Assembly (NCBI RefSeq): GCF_001456155.1
Contig: NZ_CP013293.1
Span: 1,860,001 to 1,924,000 of the forward strand
DNA: 64,000 nt
Reading direction: 5' to 3'
From: Chryseobacterium sp. IHB B 17019
GTDB lineage: Bacteria; Bacteroidota; Bacteroidia; Flavobacteriales; Weeksellaceae
The number at the start of each line of letters is the position of its first letter. Positions within the stretch are counted from its first letter, which is position 1. The position numbers were made by a program, and so were the translations under genes. This document shows positions 44,999-52,498 of this stretch, in pieces. The notes beneath the pieces were generated by a model. It was not told the DNA's origin. It ran no database searches and saw only the letters and a program-made list of their open reading frames with translations.

Positions 44999-45451
44999 AT
45001 GAAAATCTTATTATTAATCGCATGGCTGTTCAGCTTCCCGTTGAGCAGTCATGCACAAAAAACAAATATTATGAAAACAGATCAGACTCAGGAAATAGAA
45101 ATAAAAAATGTTATCGAAAATTATTATTTCAAAGGAATTTATGAAGGTAATACCGAACTTCTAAAAAAAGTTTTTTATAAAGACGCGCTACTTTTCGGAG
45201 ACATCAATGGTGTCCCATATTATAAAACCGCAGAACAGTATATTGAAGCTGTAGGAAGCCGTGTGAGTCCGGAAAATTCAGGGAAACCTTTCGTGGCAAG
45301 AATCATCTCAATTGATGTGATTAACTCAATCGCCACAGCAAAATTAAATGAGAAAATGTATGATTTTAATTATTACAATTTTATAACTTTCCATAAAATA
45401 AACGGAGAATGGTTGATTGTCAACAAAACATTAACCGATGTAAAACCCTAA
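44999..45451 (+). CDS. exported NTF2-like (putative lumazine-binding) protein
   Basis: Protein of 150 residues with an N-terminal signal-like segment (MKILLLIAWLFSFPLSSHAQ). The NTF2-like cone fold follows (IEIKNVIENYYFKGIYEGNTELLKKVFYKDALLFG, YNFITFHKINGEWLIVNKTL), as in the putative lumazine-binding or SnoaL-like families. The start is two bases after the SDR stop. An alternative start at MKTDQTQEIEIK would make it cytosolic like its neighbours; the signal peptide argues for export. Confidence 0.83.
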   Translation: MKILLLIAWLFSFPLSSHAQKTNIMKTDQTQEIEIKNVIENYYFKGIYEGNTELLKKVFYKDALLFGDINGVPYYKTAEQYIEAVGSRVSPENSGKPFVARIISIDVINSIATAKLNEKMYDFNYYNFITFHKINGEWLIVNKTLTDVKP

Positions 45452-45482
45452 CCTAATTTTTTTAACCAAAATCAACAAAATC

Positions 45483-46556
45483 ATGTGGAATAAAAATAGA
45501 ATTACAGAATTATTAGGAATAGAATACCCTATTATGCAGGGGCCATTTGGTGGAGGATTATCAACCGTTGAGCTTACGACTACGGTGAGTAATCTCGGTG
45601 GTTTGGGCGGATTTGGTGCCTATACTTTGTCGCCTCAGGAAATCTATGATATTGATAAAGAAATAAAATCAAAAACAGATAAACCCTACAACCTTAATCT
45701 TTGGGTAAACGATCACGATATTATTGATGAAGAGCATACGCAAAAGCAATATGAGAAGGCGGTTGAGACTTTCAAACCTTATTTTGACCTTGTAGATACA
45801 GAAGTCCCTCCACCTCCACCCTCTTTTGAATCCAGATTTCAGAATCAGCTGCAGGTTATTTTTGATATTAAACCTAAAGTTTTCAGCTTTATGTTCGGAT
45901 TGCTGGATGAAAACATTATCGAAGACCTTCATCAGCAGGGAACTGTTGTTTTTGGAAATGCAACTACTTTGGATGAAGCCTTAGCTTTGGAAAAACTTGG
46001 TGTGGATGCCATTGTTGCTTCCGGATTTGAAAGTGGCGGTCACAGACCTTCGTTTCTGGATAAATCAGAACTTTCCACCACCGGAACTTTCGCCTTAATT
46101 CAATTGGTAAAAGATAAAGTGAAAATCCCTGTTGTCGCAGCCGGAGGAATTGCCAACGGCCGCGGGATAGCCGGAGCATTTACTTTAGGGGCCGAAGCCG
46201 TACAAATTGGAACTGCATTTCTTGCAACCGAAGAATCCGGAGCATTGCCGATCCACAAAGAGTTTTTGTTCTCCGATGCAGCAAAATCCACCACCCTTTC
46301 GAGAGCTTATACCGGAAGATTAGGACGTGGAATTACCACTGAAATCACCAGAAATGTATTGGCTGCAACAGACAAAACCCTGCCTTTTCCTTTACAAACC
46401 AATTTCATGGGAGCATTGAGAAAAGCCGCATTGGAACAGCAAAAACATGAATTGGTTTTCTTCTGGTCCGGACAAATTGCCCCGATTTTAAAGCATAAAA
46501 AAGCATTTATTTTAATGAAATCATTAATTGAAGAAGCGAATGAATTGTTGAGTTAG
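45483..46556 (+). CDS. nitronate monooxygenase-like flavin oxidoreductase
   Basis: FMN-dependent TIM-barrel enzyme of 357 residues of the 2-nitropropane dioxygenase family. Landmarks are YPIMQGPFGGGLSTVEL, LGVDAIVASGFESGGHRP, PVVAAGGIANGRGIAGAFTLGAEAVQIGTAFLATEES. These enzymes oxidise nitronates or reduce quinones and enoyl substrates. It is the last gene of the cluster; with YceI and the tautomerase it suggests detoxification of reactive carbonyls, quinones or nitro compounds. A heptad hairpin starts right at its stop. Confidence 0.88.
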   Translation: MWNKNRITELLGIEYPIMQGPFGGGLSTVELTTTVSNLGGLGGFGAYTLSPQEIYDIDKEIKSKTDKPYNLNLWVNDHDIIDEEHTQKQYEKAVETFKPYFDLVDTEVPPPPPSFESRFQNQLQVIFDIKPKVFSFMFGLLDENIIEDLHQQGTVVFGNATTLDEALALEKLGVDAIVASGFESGGHRPSFLDKSELSTTGTFALIQLVKDKVKIPVVAAGGIANGRGIAGAFTLGAEAVQIGTAFLATEESGALPIHKEFLFSDAAKSTTLSRAYTGRLGRGITTEITRNVLAATDKTLPFPLQTNFMGALRKAALEQQKHELVFFWSGQIAPILKHKKAFILMKSLIEEANELLS

Positions 46557-46636
46557 ATGGCTGGAAGCTGGAGGTTTGGAAGCTGGAAGTTGTTATCCGT
46601 CGATACTAACTCCCATCTTCCAAACCTCCAGCTTCC
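46557..46636 (+). repeat. post-stop heptad array 4, long hairpin
   Basis: Directly after TAG comes ATGGCTGGAAGCTGGAGG and further heptads. Arms 46563-46591 and 46608-46636 (29 bases) pair with two mismatches around a 16-base loop. Lies between convergent genes, so it could terminate both. Confidence 0.9.
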
Positions 46637-46646
46637 TTACTTATAA

Positions 46647-48005
46647 TTAAACCGTCATTCCGATGTCGATCCCCTTAATTTTCCTGTAAAGATCGGTTGC
46701 GAAATTGTCAGTCATTCCGGAAACGAAATCGATCACACCCAAAACTTTCTGATAATCGGTTCCTTCTTCGTAAACAAACTGTTGTGGAAGTAGCTTTAGT
46801 GCCATTTTATCGTAAGATTTTCTTTCGTCTTTTGATTTTAAAATTGATGGAATAAAATGATCCAGCAACTCATACATTACGTTGTAGCCGGCATTTTCGA
46901 TCTCAACAACGGCTTTATGATTGTAGATTTTTGCAATAGAAAATTTCTCAATTTCTTTTAAAGAATTATTTTCAGATTTATAAATATCAAGCAGGGCTTT
47001 GTCAAGACTTCCGTTGAGAATCTTTTCAAAGTTCTGTTTGTACGTTTCAATTGATTTATTGATTAAAGCATTAATAACTTTTGCTCTTAAATAAGAAATT
47101 TTTTCGTTATCATTTCCAATGGATGCCAGTTTATCTTTTACTCTTTTAATATCATCGGTTTCAGATTTTACCAGTTCAAAAAACAGATTTTCGCAGTCGG
47201 CAGTTGAAACAATGCCGAGTCTGTGGGCATCTTCCATGTCGATAATGTTGTAGCAAATATCATCTGCAGCTTCTACCAACCAAACGAACGGATGTCTTTT
47301 GAAAATATGAGGCTCTTCATTTTCTGAAATTAAATTCGTTCCCTTTGCAATTTCAAGGAAAATATCTTTTTCATTTTGAAAAAACCCGAATTTCTTTCTG
47401 TGGAGAATGGCTTTATCTCTCGCAATCGCCTCACAGGGATATTTTGCAATGCTCGCCAATGTAGAAAATGTCAATTGAATTCCTCCCGCATCTTTTCCCT
47501 GCTGTTGCTGAGCCAAAACTCTGATGGCATTGGCATTTCCTTCAAAATTCATTAGATCTGCCCATTCTTTTTCATTGAATTTCGGCTTTAAATCGGCTTC
47601 ATTTCTTTCAAAATAACTTGCAATTGCATCCTCGCCGGAATGTCCGAAAGCCGGATTTCCCACATCATGACACAAACATCCTGCTGCAATTACATTTCCC
47701 AGGTTATGAAGGTAAAAATTGCTGGAATCTTCGGTCAAATCACTTTTAAAATTATCATGAATGAATTCACCAACAACACTTCCCAAACTTCGGCCTACAG
47801 ACGAAACCTCAAGCGAATGCGTCAGACGGTTGTGCACAAAAACACTTCCCGGAAGCGGAAAAACCTGCGTTTTATTTTGCAGCCTTCTGAATGCAGATGA
47901 AAAAATAATTCGGTCAAAATCTCTCTGAAAATCCGTTCTCGAAGCTTTTGTATGCGGATTGTTTCCTGTACGCTGATTGGTAAAAATCTGGTTTAAATTC
48001 ATCAT
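46647..48005 (-). CDS. dgt: deoxyguanosinetriphosphate triphosphohydrolase
   Basis: HD-domain dNTPase of 452 residues that splits dGTP into deoxyguanosine and triphosphate. Visible signatures: DFDRIIFSSAFRRLQNKTQVFPL at the N-terminus, and the metal-binding residues HRLTHSLEV and CLCHDVGNPAFGHSGEDAI, then WLVEAADDICYNIIDMEDAHRLG. The first or second Met could be the start. It is a single gene between a heptad hairpin and a divergent hypothetical gene. Confidence 0.92.
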   Translation of the reverse strand: MMNLNQIFTNQRTGNNPHTKASRTDFQRDFDRIIFSSAFRRLQNKTQVFPLPGSVFVHNRLTHSLEVSSVGRSLGSVVGEFIHDNFKSDLTEDSSNFYLHNLGNVIAAGCLCHDVGNPAFGHSGEDAIASYFERNEADLKPKFNEKEWADLMNFEGNANAIRVLAQQQQGKDAGGIQLTFSTLASIAKYPCEAIARDKAILHRKKFGFFQNEKDIFLEIAKGTNLISENEEPHIFKRHPFVWLVEAADDICYNIIDMEDAHRLGIVSTADCENLFFELVKSETDDIKRVKDKLASIGNDNEKISYLRAKVINALINKSIETYKQNFEKILNGSLDKALLDIYKSENNSLKEIEKFSIAKIYNHKAVVEIENAGYNVMYELLDHFIPSILKSKDERKSYDKMALKLLPQQFVYEEGTDYQKVLGVIDFVSGMTDNFATDLYRKIKGIDIGMTV

Positions 48006-48128
48006 TTTTCAAAATTACTTCAAATTTTATTTTTAATGAACTAATCGAATGATTTTTTCTTAAAAACTCAAAAATACAGCTTCTATTTTTCCGTAAAAAT
48101 ACCTGAAAATTTCATCTCATTTTCGGCT

Positions 48129-48136
48129 TAACTTTG
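48129..48136 (+). promoter_or_regulatory. candidate -7 element
   Basis: TAACTTTG fits TAnnTTTG, 28 bases before the ATG at 48165. No TTG at the expected spacing. Confidence 0.35.
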
Positions 48137-48164
48137 TGATTACTAATAACCGAAAACTGAAATC

Positions 48165-48707
48165 ATGTCTGAAATTTTACAACAAATATTGGGAAGCACG
48201 ATTGTCACGGCATTTTTCACGGCAATCATCGCTTATTTTTTTCACAGGAAAACTGAACGGCAAAATGCTGTTATTAAAAGAGAATTTGAAAGCTTATCAA
48301 AAAAAGATACTTCCTATTTTGAATGGCGAAAAAACACGGTGGAATTATTGGGGCAGGTTTATATTCATTTAAACCGGTTAAAACTTGCTTTTCAAAATAA
48401 ATATTCCAAAATAAAAGACTACGACCAATTTTATGAAGATGAGATTATTCTAAAATCCAATCAGCATATCAGGGATCTGCTCATTAACAATGGTCATTTT
48501 CTGCCACCGGAACTCCTGGATGAAGCTACAAAACTGATTGAACATTTTGATGTTTGGTTAACAAAATACCATCAAACAAGAATTTTAAATAAAGATATTA
48601 ATTCAAAACAGATTTATGTAGGTCCGGACGGTTTCCGATTTCCTGAAAATACTGAGAAGTTGTTTAAGGAAAAATATATTGAAATGTTTAATGAATTACA
48701 TAAGTGA
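48165..48707 (+). CDS. hypothetical single-pass membrane protein
   Basis: Not recognised. The 180-residue protein has one N-terminal membrane segment (LGSTIVTAFFTAIIAYFF) with positive residues after it (HRKTERQNAVIKR), which puts the rest in the cytoplasm. The remainder is charged and helical (YFEWRKNTVELLGQVYIHLNRLKLAF). Proteins of this shape are often annotated only as hypothetical. It is oriented like the glycosylase gene downstream, but 77 bases separate them. Confidence 0.75.
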   Translation: MSEILQQILGSTIVTAFFTAIIAYFFHRKTERQNAVIKREFESLSKKDTSYFEWRKNTVELLGQVYIHLNRLKLAFQNKYSKIKDYDQFYEDEIILKSNQHIRDLLINNGHFLPPELLDEATKLIEHFDVWLTKYHQTRILNKDINSKQIYVGPDGFRFPENTEKLFKEKYIEMFNELHK

Positions 48708-48784
48708 ATATTTTAAACCTATTCTTAATTTAAAATTAAAATCGTGGCAAAATAATTGTAGTTTATAAACTACAAATTCAATTC

Positions 48785-49519
48785 ATGCCTGAAGGTCCAT
48801 CCATACTATTAATGAAAGAAAGCCTGCAAAAATTTGTAGGTAAAAAAGTTGTGAAAGCCGATGGAAATGCAAAGTTTGAAAAAGATCCTTTGGAAGGGAA
48901 AACGCTATTGGAAATCCGGACTTTCGGAAAACAAACTTATCTGATTTTTGATGACATTTCTGTGAGAATCCATTTGCTGATGTTCGGTTCTTACAGTGTT
49001 GATGAGCAGACTAAGCCTGATCAAAGCTTACGTTTATCATTACAATTTAAAATGGGAAGCATGTATTTTTACACATGTTCCGTTAAATTAATTGAAACAA
49101 AAGATCTGGAAAAAATCGATTGGGAAGCCGATGTTTTAAGTAACGAATGGAATCCTAAAAAAGCCGAGAAAAAGTTAAAATCCAATCCGGAAATGATGGT
49201 TTGTGATGCTTTAATGAATCAGGATATTTTTTCAGGAGTAGGAAATATTATTAAAAATGAAGTTTTATTCAGGATTGGAGTTCAGCCGGAAAGTTTGCTG
49301 GGAAAAATGCCTGCGAAAAAGATAAAAGAGCTTATTGCCGAAGCCAGAAATTACAGCTTTGATTTCCTGAAATGGAAGCGCGAATTTACTCTAAAAAAAC
49401 ACTGGCTGGCACACACCAAATCCACCTGCCCTATTTGCGGTGAAAAACTGATTAAAAAGCAAACCGGAAAAGGAAAAAGAAGAAGCTTTTATTGTGAAAA
49501 GGATCAGAAGCTATATTAA
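48785..49519 (+). CDS. Fpg/Nei-family DNA glycosylase
   Basis: Base-excision repair enzyme of 244 residues. It starts MPEGPSIL, giving the catalytic Pro2 and Glu3 after Met removal, with a conserved lysine in FGKQ (Lys49) and the helix-two-turn-helix phrase DIFSGVGNIIKNEVLFR. The C-terminal zinc-finger region has CPIC (215, 218) and Cys237, but the fourth position is Asp240 (CEKD) rather than Cys, so zinc binding may be altered or lost. MPEGP is shared by Nei and some other members, so the exact lesion specificity is open. Confidence 0.88.
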   Translation: MPEGPSILLMKESLQKFVGKKVVKADGNAKFEKDPLEGKTLLEIRTFGKQTYLIFDDISVRIHLLMFGSYSVDEQTKPDQSLRLSLQFKMGSMYFYTCSVKLIETKDLEKIDWEADVLSNEWNPKKAEKKLKSNPEMMVCDALMNQDIFSGVGNIIKNEVLFRIGVQPESLLGKMPAKKIKELIAEARNYSFDFLKWKREFTLKKHWLAHTKSTCPICGEKLIKKQTGKGKRRSFYCEKDQKLY

Positions 49520-49725
49520 TTGTAATTTTATTTAAATAAATTTTAACACAGACAACTTTCTCCATAATCCTAAGTAATCGAAAATTTTCTATCTGTAATC
49601 TACCATTTTTAAAGTGTTAAGTTGTGAATTCTGTTTCATCTGCAAAACAAATTAATTCATACAAATTTGATTTACAAATACATACACAACGGCATGCATT
49701 TTGAAATTATCTTAATAACACAAAA

Positions 49726-49824
49726 ATGAAAAAAATGATTGCATGTACATTAGTCACAACATGCCTTATAACTTCAGCATACTTTTATGCAAAAAGTTAT
49801 GAAAAGGCTAACAGAAAAAAATAA
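49726..49824 (+). CDS. 32-residue single-pass microprotein
   Basis: Short frame read directly, ending just before a good terminator: MKKMIACTLVTTCLITSAYF and a basic tail YAKSYEKANRKK. One membrane segment with two cysteines, positive tail. Not recognised. An initiation context of A-rich sequence (CACAAAAATG) and the adjoining terminator support expression. It could be a membrane microprotein or a signal-like fragment. Confidence 0.55.
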   Translation: MKKMIACTLVTTCLITSAYFYAKSYEKANRKK

Positions 49825-49833
49825 TCTGCCATT

Positions 49834-49862
49834 TGGCTTTCGGATACGGAAGCCATTTTTTA
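49834..49862 (+). terminator. Rho-independent terminator
   Basis: TGGCTTTC/GGAAGCCA stem followed by TTTTTT, ten bases after the microprotein stop. Confidence 0.8.
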
Positions 49863-50225
49863 ATGCATATATTGAAATTAATTCATTACAACGAGAATTT
49901 TTATGAACAAAAATTTACATAAAACGCTGTTTATATAAAATTTTTATGCTCAGCATTATATTTCGTTGTATTTATCAAGTTTAAAATATAACCTATTAAA
50001 GTATTGCCAGATCAATAATAATTTACGAATAAGATAATAAATGTATTAATATTTTCGTAAAAATATATTAAATAATTGTAAACAAAATCCTAAATTACCT
50101 TCAATAAAAACCACCTAACTACCTGATAAACATCATTATTTATTAATTTTGAATCTCAATATAAAGTTGTAATATTGCAGTATAGAATTGATAAAAAAAC
50201 ATCAAATAATTAAAAATAAAACAAA
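49863..50225. other. AT-rich intergenic region
   Basis: About 360 bases with very high AT content and no frame longer than a few codons, no clear repeat and no RNA fold visible. It may contain the promoter of the 26-residue microprotein. Confidence 0.6.
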
Positions 50226-50306
50226 ATGGTAACTTACATCGGAATTGCAACATGTTTAGTAGTATTTGCTTCTTATTTCACAACAGTTAGAAGAGAAAAT
50301 AATTAA
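50226..50306 (+). CDS. 26-residue membrane microprotein
   Basis: Short frame read directly: MVTYIGIATCLVVFASYFTT followed by VRRENN. One hydrophobic segment with a short basic tail, the same layout as the 32-residue frame at 49726. Starts 402 bases after it and is followed, after about 125 bases, by a strong terminator. Not recognised; translation is unproven. Confidence 0.5.
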   Translation: MVTYIGIATCLVVFASYFTTVRRENN

Positions 50307-50431
50307 TTTCGAAAAATTTTAAAACTAAACCACGAAACGCTCATAAAACATTTAGTTGTTTTAAAATTTCAATCGAAAGATTGATCTTATAGGAATTATT
50401 TTCATAGCAAATTTTCAATTATAATTAAGCC

Positions 50432-50469
50432 AAAAGCCGGACATCTCCTTTGTTCCGGCTTTTATTTTT
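50432..50469 (+). terminator. Rho-independent terminator
   Basis: AAAAGCCGGA/TCCGGCTTTT perfect ten-base stem with a T-rich tail. Confidence 0.85.
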
Positions 50470-50521
50470 CCAAATATTCAAACGTTAAAATTTTGGTAAA
50501 AATAAATTAATTTACATATAA

Positions 50522-50543
50522 TTAGGAATCCTAACTATATTTG
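50522..50543 (+). promoter_or_regulatory. palindromic operator with -7 element
   Basis: TTAGGA-A-TCCTAA (50522-50534), a perfect 6+1+6 palindrome, immediately precedes TATATTTG (50536-50543, TAnnTTTG). Its position in the spacer of the promoter suits repression by the MarR-type protein encoded downstream. A weaker TTAGGA half-site recurs at 50832 before DUF2024. Confidence 0.7.
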
Positions 50544-50578
50544 CAGCAGTAAATGTTTTAACTATAAATTTTTAAAAA

Positions 50579-50812
50579 ATGAAAAAATCAATTTTTTATC
50601 ACGCAGGATGCCCAGTTTGTGTAAGCGCAGAGCATGACATCATTAATTTAGTCGGAGAAGAAAATGTAGAAATCGTGCATTTCGGGGAAGACAAAAGCAG
50701 AATTGAAGAAGCGGAAAAAACAGGTGTAAAATCTGTTCCGGCTCTGGTTACGCCTACGGGAAATGTTCTGCATATCAACTTTGGTGCTTCAATGGAAGAC
50801 GTAAAAGCTTAA
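50579..50812 (+). CDS. thioredoxin-like protein with CPVC motif
   Basis: Small thioredoxin/glutaredoxin-fold protein of 77 residues. The N-terminal strand leads to the redox motif HAGCPVCVSAEHDIINLVG; the cis-Pro loop is VKSVPALVTPTGNVLHIN. No signal peptide, so it works in the cytoplasm. First gene of the cluster with DUF2024 and a MarR-like regulator, behind a palindromic operator, which implies a thiol or redox response. Confidence 0.85.
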   Translation: MKKSIFYHAGCPVCVSAEHDIINLVGEENVEIVHFGEDKSRIEEAEKTGVKSVPALVTPTGNVLHINFGASMEDVKA

Positions 50813-50820
50813 AAAAATTT

Positions 50821-50855
50821 GCTTCACATAGTTAGGACTACTACCTTTGTGAAGC
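50821..50855. promoter_or_regulatory. inverted repeat enclosing second promoter
   Basis: GCTTCACA (50821-50828) and TGTGAAGC (50848-50855) are perfect complements. Between them lie a TTAGGA half-operator (50832-50837) and TACCTTTG (50842-50849, TAnnTTTG). The hairpin could end the upstream transcript while the -7 element serves DUF2024. Confidence 0.6.
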
Positions 50856-50886
50856 ATTTTAGTCTATTAACAACAAATTTAATAAA

Positions 50887-51153
50887 ATGCAGGTAGCAGT
50901 TTGGGATACTTATGTAACTAAAAAAGACGGATCAGTAATGCATTTCGACATCATTGCTCCGACAGAAATTAAAGATACAAACGTAATTTATAGTTACGGA
51001 AAAGATTATTTAAAAGGAAAAGGCCAGGAAAACCAGGAACTTTCCGCGAAAGAGTGCAGCTTCTGCCATATAGAAACAGTGCTGCCACAATGGGAAGCCG
51101 ACATCAGTAGAAAAGGCTACACCATTATAGAAATGGAAAATTGTAATGAATGA
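50887..51153 (+). CDS. DUF2024 family protein
   Basis: Protein of 88 residues matching DUF2024: MQVAVWDTYVTKKDGSVMHFDIIAP at the start, then SAKECSFCHIE with a CxxC pair and WEADISRKGYTIIEM. The function is unknown. Its stop overlaps the MarR-like gene's start by four bases (ATGA), so the two are translationally coupled. The CxxC pair next to a thioredoxin-like protein suggests metal or redox work. Confidence 0.88.
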   Translation: MQVAVWDTYVTKKDGSVMHFDIIAPTEIKDTNVIYSYGKDYLKGKGQENQELSAKECSFCHIETVLPQWEADISRKGYTIIEMENCNE

Positions 51154-51761
51154 ACGAATCAGATTTTAACTTAAAGCATCAAAACCAGAACACGGAAAGC
51201 AAAATTGTGGCTTCTTTAGAAAGGATTTCACAGGCTTTCCGAGTTTTGCTTTGGCAGGAAAGTAAGGAACATGCTTTGAGCCCCATTCAGGTACAGGTTT
51301 TGGTTTTTCTTTTAAATCACAGTGAAGAAAAAAGAAAAGTGAGCTATCTGGCGGATGAATTTAACATGACAAAAGCCACGATCAGCGAAACCGTAAAGTC
51401 ACTTGAACAAAAAAATCTGATCACCAAAGAATATGAGCCTCACGACACGAGAAGCTACATTATCCATCTGACCCCAAAGGGAAGCGAAATAGCAGACAAA
51501 ACATCCTATTTTACAAGACAAATTACCGCGCCGATTCAGAACCTGAATCAAGAAAGCAAAGAAAATCTGCTTCAAAATCTGTTTGATATTATTCATTATT
51601 TAAACAAAAATGGTGTCATTACCATTCAGAGAATGTGTACGACCTGTACCTATTTTCGTCCCTCTGCTGAGGGAAAAGAACCTGTTTGTGCGCTTTTAGA
51701 AAAAGTTTTGTATTCTGAAGACCTGCGTATCGACTGCCCGGAACATCAAATGAAAGCTTAA
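51150..51761 (+). CDS. MarR-family regulator with Cys-rich C-terminal tail
   Basis: Regulator of 203 residues. The winged helix-turn-helix is complete (VSYLADEFNMTKATISETVKSLEQKNLITKEYEPHDTRSYIIHLT). Beyond the usual MarR end there is an added segment with four cysteines, RMCTTCTYFRP, PVCALL and IDCPEH, spaced like a metal or Fe-S site. This would let it sense oxidants or metal. It probably represses its own cluster through TTAGGAATCCTAA-type sites. Confidence 0.88.
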   Translation: MNESDFNLKHQNQNTESKIVASLERISQAFRVLLWQESKEHALSPIQVQVLVFLLNHSEEKRKVSYLADEFNMTKATISETVKSLEQKNLITKEYEPHDTRSYIIHLTPKGSEIADKTSYFTRQITAPIQNLNQESKENLLQNLFDIIHYLNKNGVITIQRMCTTCTYFRPSAEGKEPVCALLEKVLYSEDLRIDCPEHQMKA

Positions 51762-51778
51762 TTTAAAAACAAAAAAAA

Positions 51779-52498
51779 ATGAATCTGTATAACCTTATTA
51801 TTCAAGATAAAGAAGAAGTAACGCTTAATGATGTTTTCCTTGAACCTCGGAATAAGGAACAGCTTGTACAGCTCATCAAAGAAAATACTTACATCAAAGA
51901 ACTGCACGAATACGGTCTTCCGGTGAACAATAAAGTGCTTCTTCAGGGAAGCTCCGGATGTGGAAAAACCATGACTGCAAAGGCAATTGCGAATGCTTTG
52001 GGTAAAAATATTATTATCTTGAATTTAAGCAATATCGTTTCATCACGAATTGGGGAAACATCTCAAAATATTAAAATGATTTTTGATAAAGCTTCCCGTG
52101 AAAGATCGGTTCTTTTTCTTGATGAACTCGATCAAATTGGGAAAGCGAGAGGCAGCGATGATAAAGATGTTGGTGAAATGAGAAGACTGGTGAACACCTT
52201 GATTCAGTTGATTGATTATTATCCTGAGGATGCACTTTTGCTTTGTGCTACGAATCATCCGGAGATTATTGATACGGCTTTAATCAGGCGTTTTCAGTTG
52301 AAAATTAATTATGAAATGCCTTCCAAAGACTTTCTGGATAGCTTTTATGATAATTTATTATCGAAGTTTCCCGAAGATTTGAGGAATATTGAGAGGAAAT
52401 ATGAGATTTCTTTTGCTGAAGCGAAGGATTATGCTTTTACGGTGGTGAAAGGAAATTTGATTCAAAAACTGGAAGCTCAACATCAAGTTCAACAATGA
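51779..52498 (+). CDS. AAA-family ATPase
   Basis: Single AAA module of 239 residues: Walker A GSSGCGKTMTAKA, Walker B VLFLDELDQIG, sensor 1 LLLCATNHPE, and arginine finger region LIRRFQLKI. Similar small, free-standing AAA ATPases of unclear role occur with toxin-like or repair genes. It overlaps the YggS gene by four bases and follows MarR by 17, so it may belong to that transcript. Confidence 0.87.
   Translation: MNLYNLIIQDKEEVTLNDVFLEPRNKEQLVQLIKENTYIKELHEYGLPVNNKVLLQGSSGCGKTMTAKAIANALGKNIIILNLSNIVSSRIGETSQNIKMIFDKASRERSVLFLDELDQIGKARGSDDKDVGEMRRLVNTLIQLIDYYPEDALLLCATNHPEIIDTALIRRFQLKINYEMPSKDFLDSFYDNLLSKFPEDLRNIERKYEISFAEAKDYAFTVVKGNLIQKLEAQHQVQQ

Noticed and set aside
48136..48372. 78-codon frame overlapping the hypothetical membrane protein gene
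   Set aside because: The frame at 48165 has a clear membrane segment, more coding-like composition and continues to 48707.
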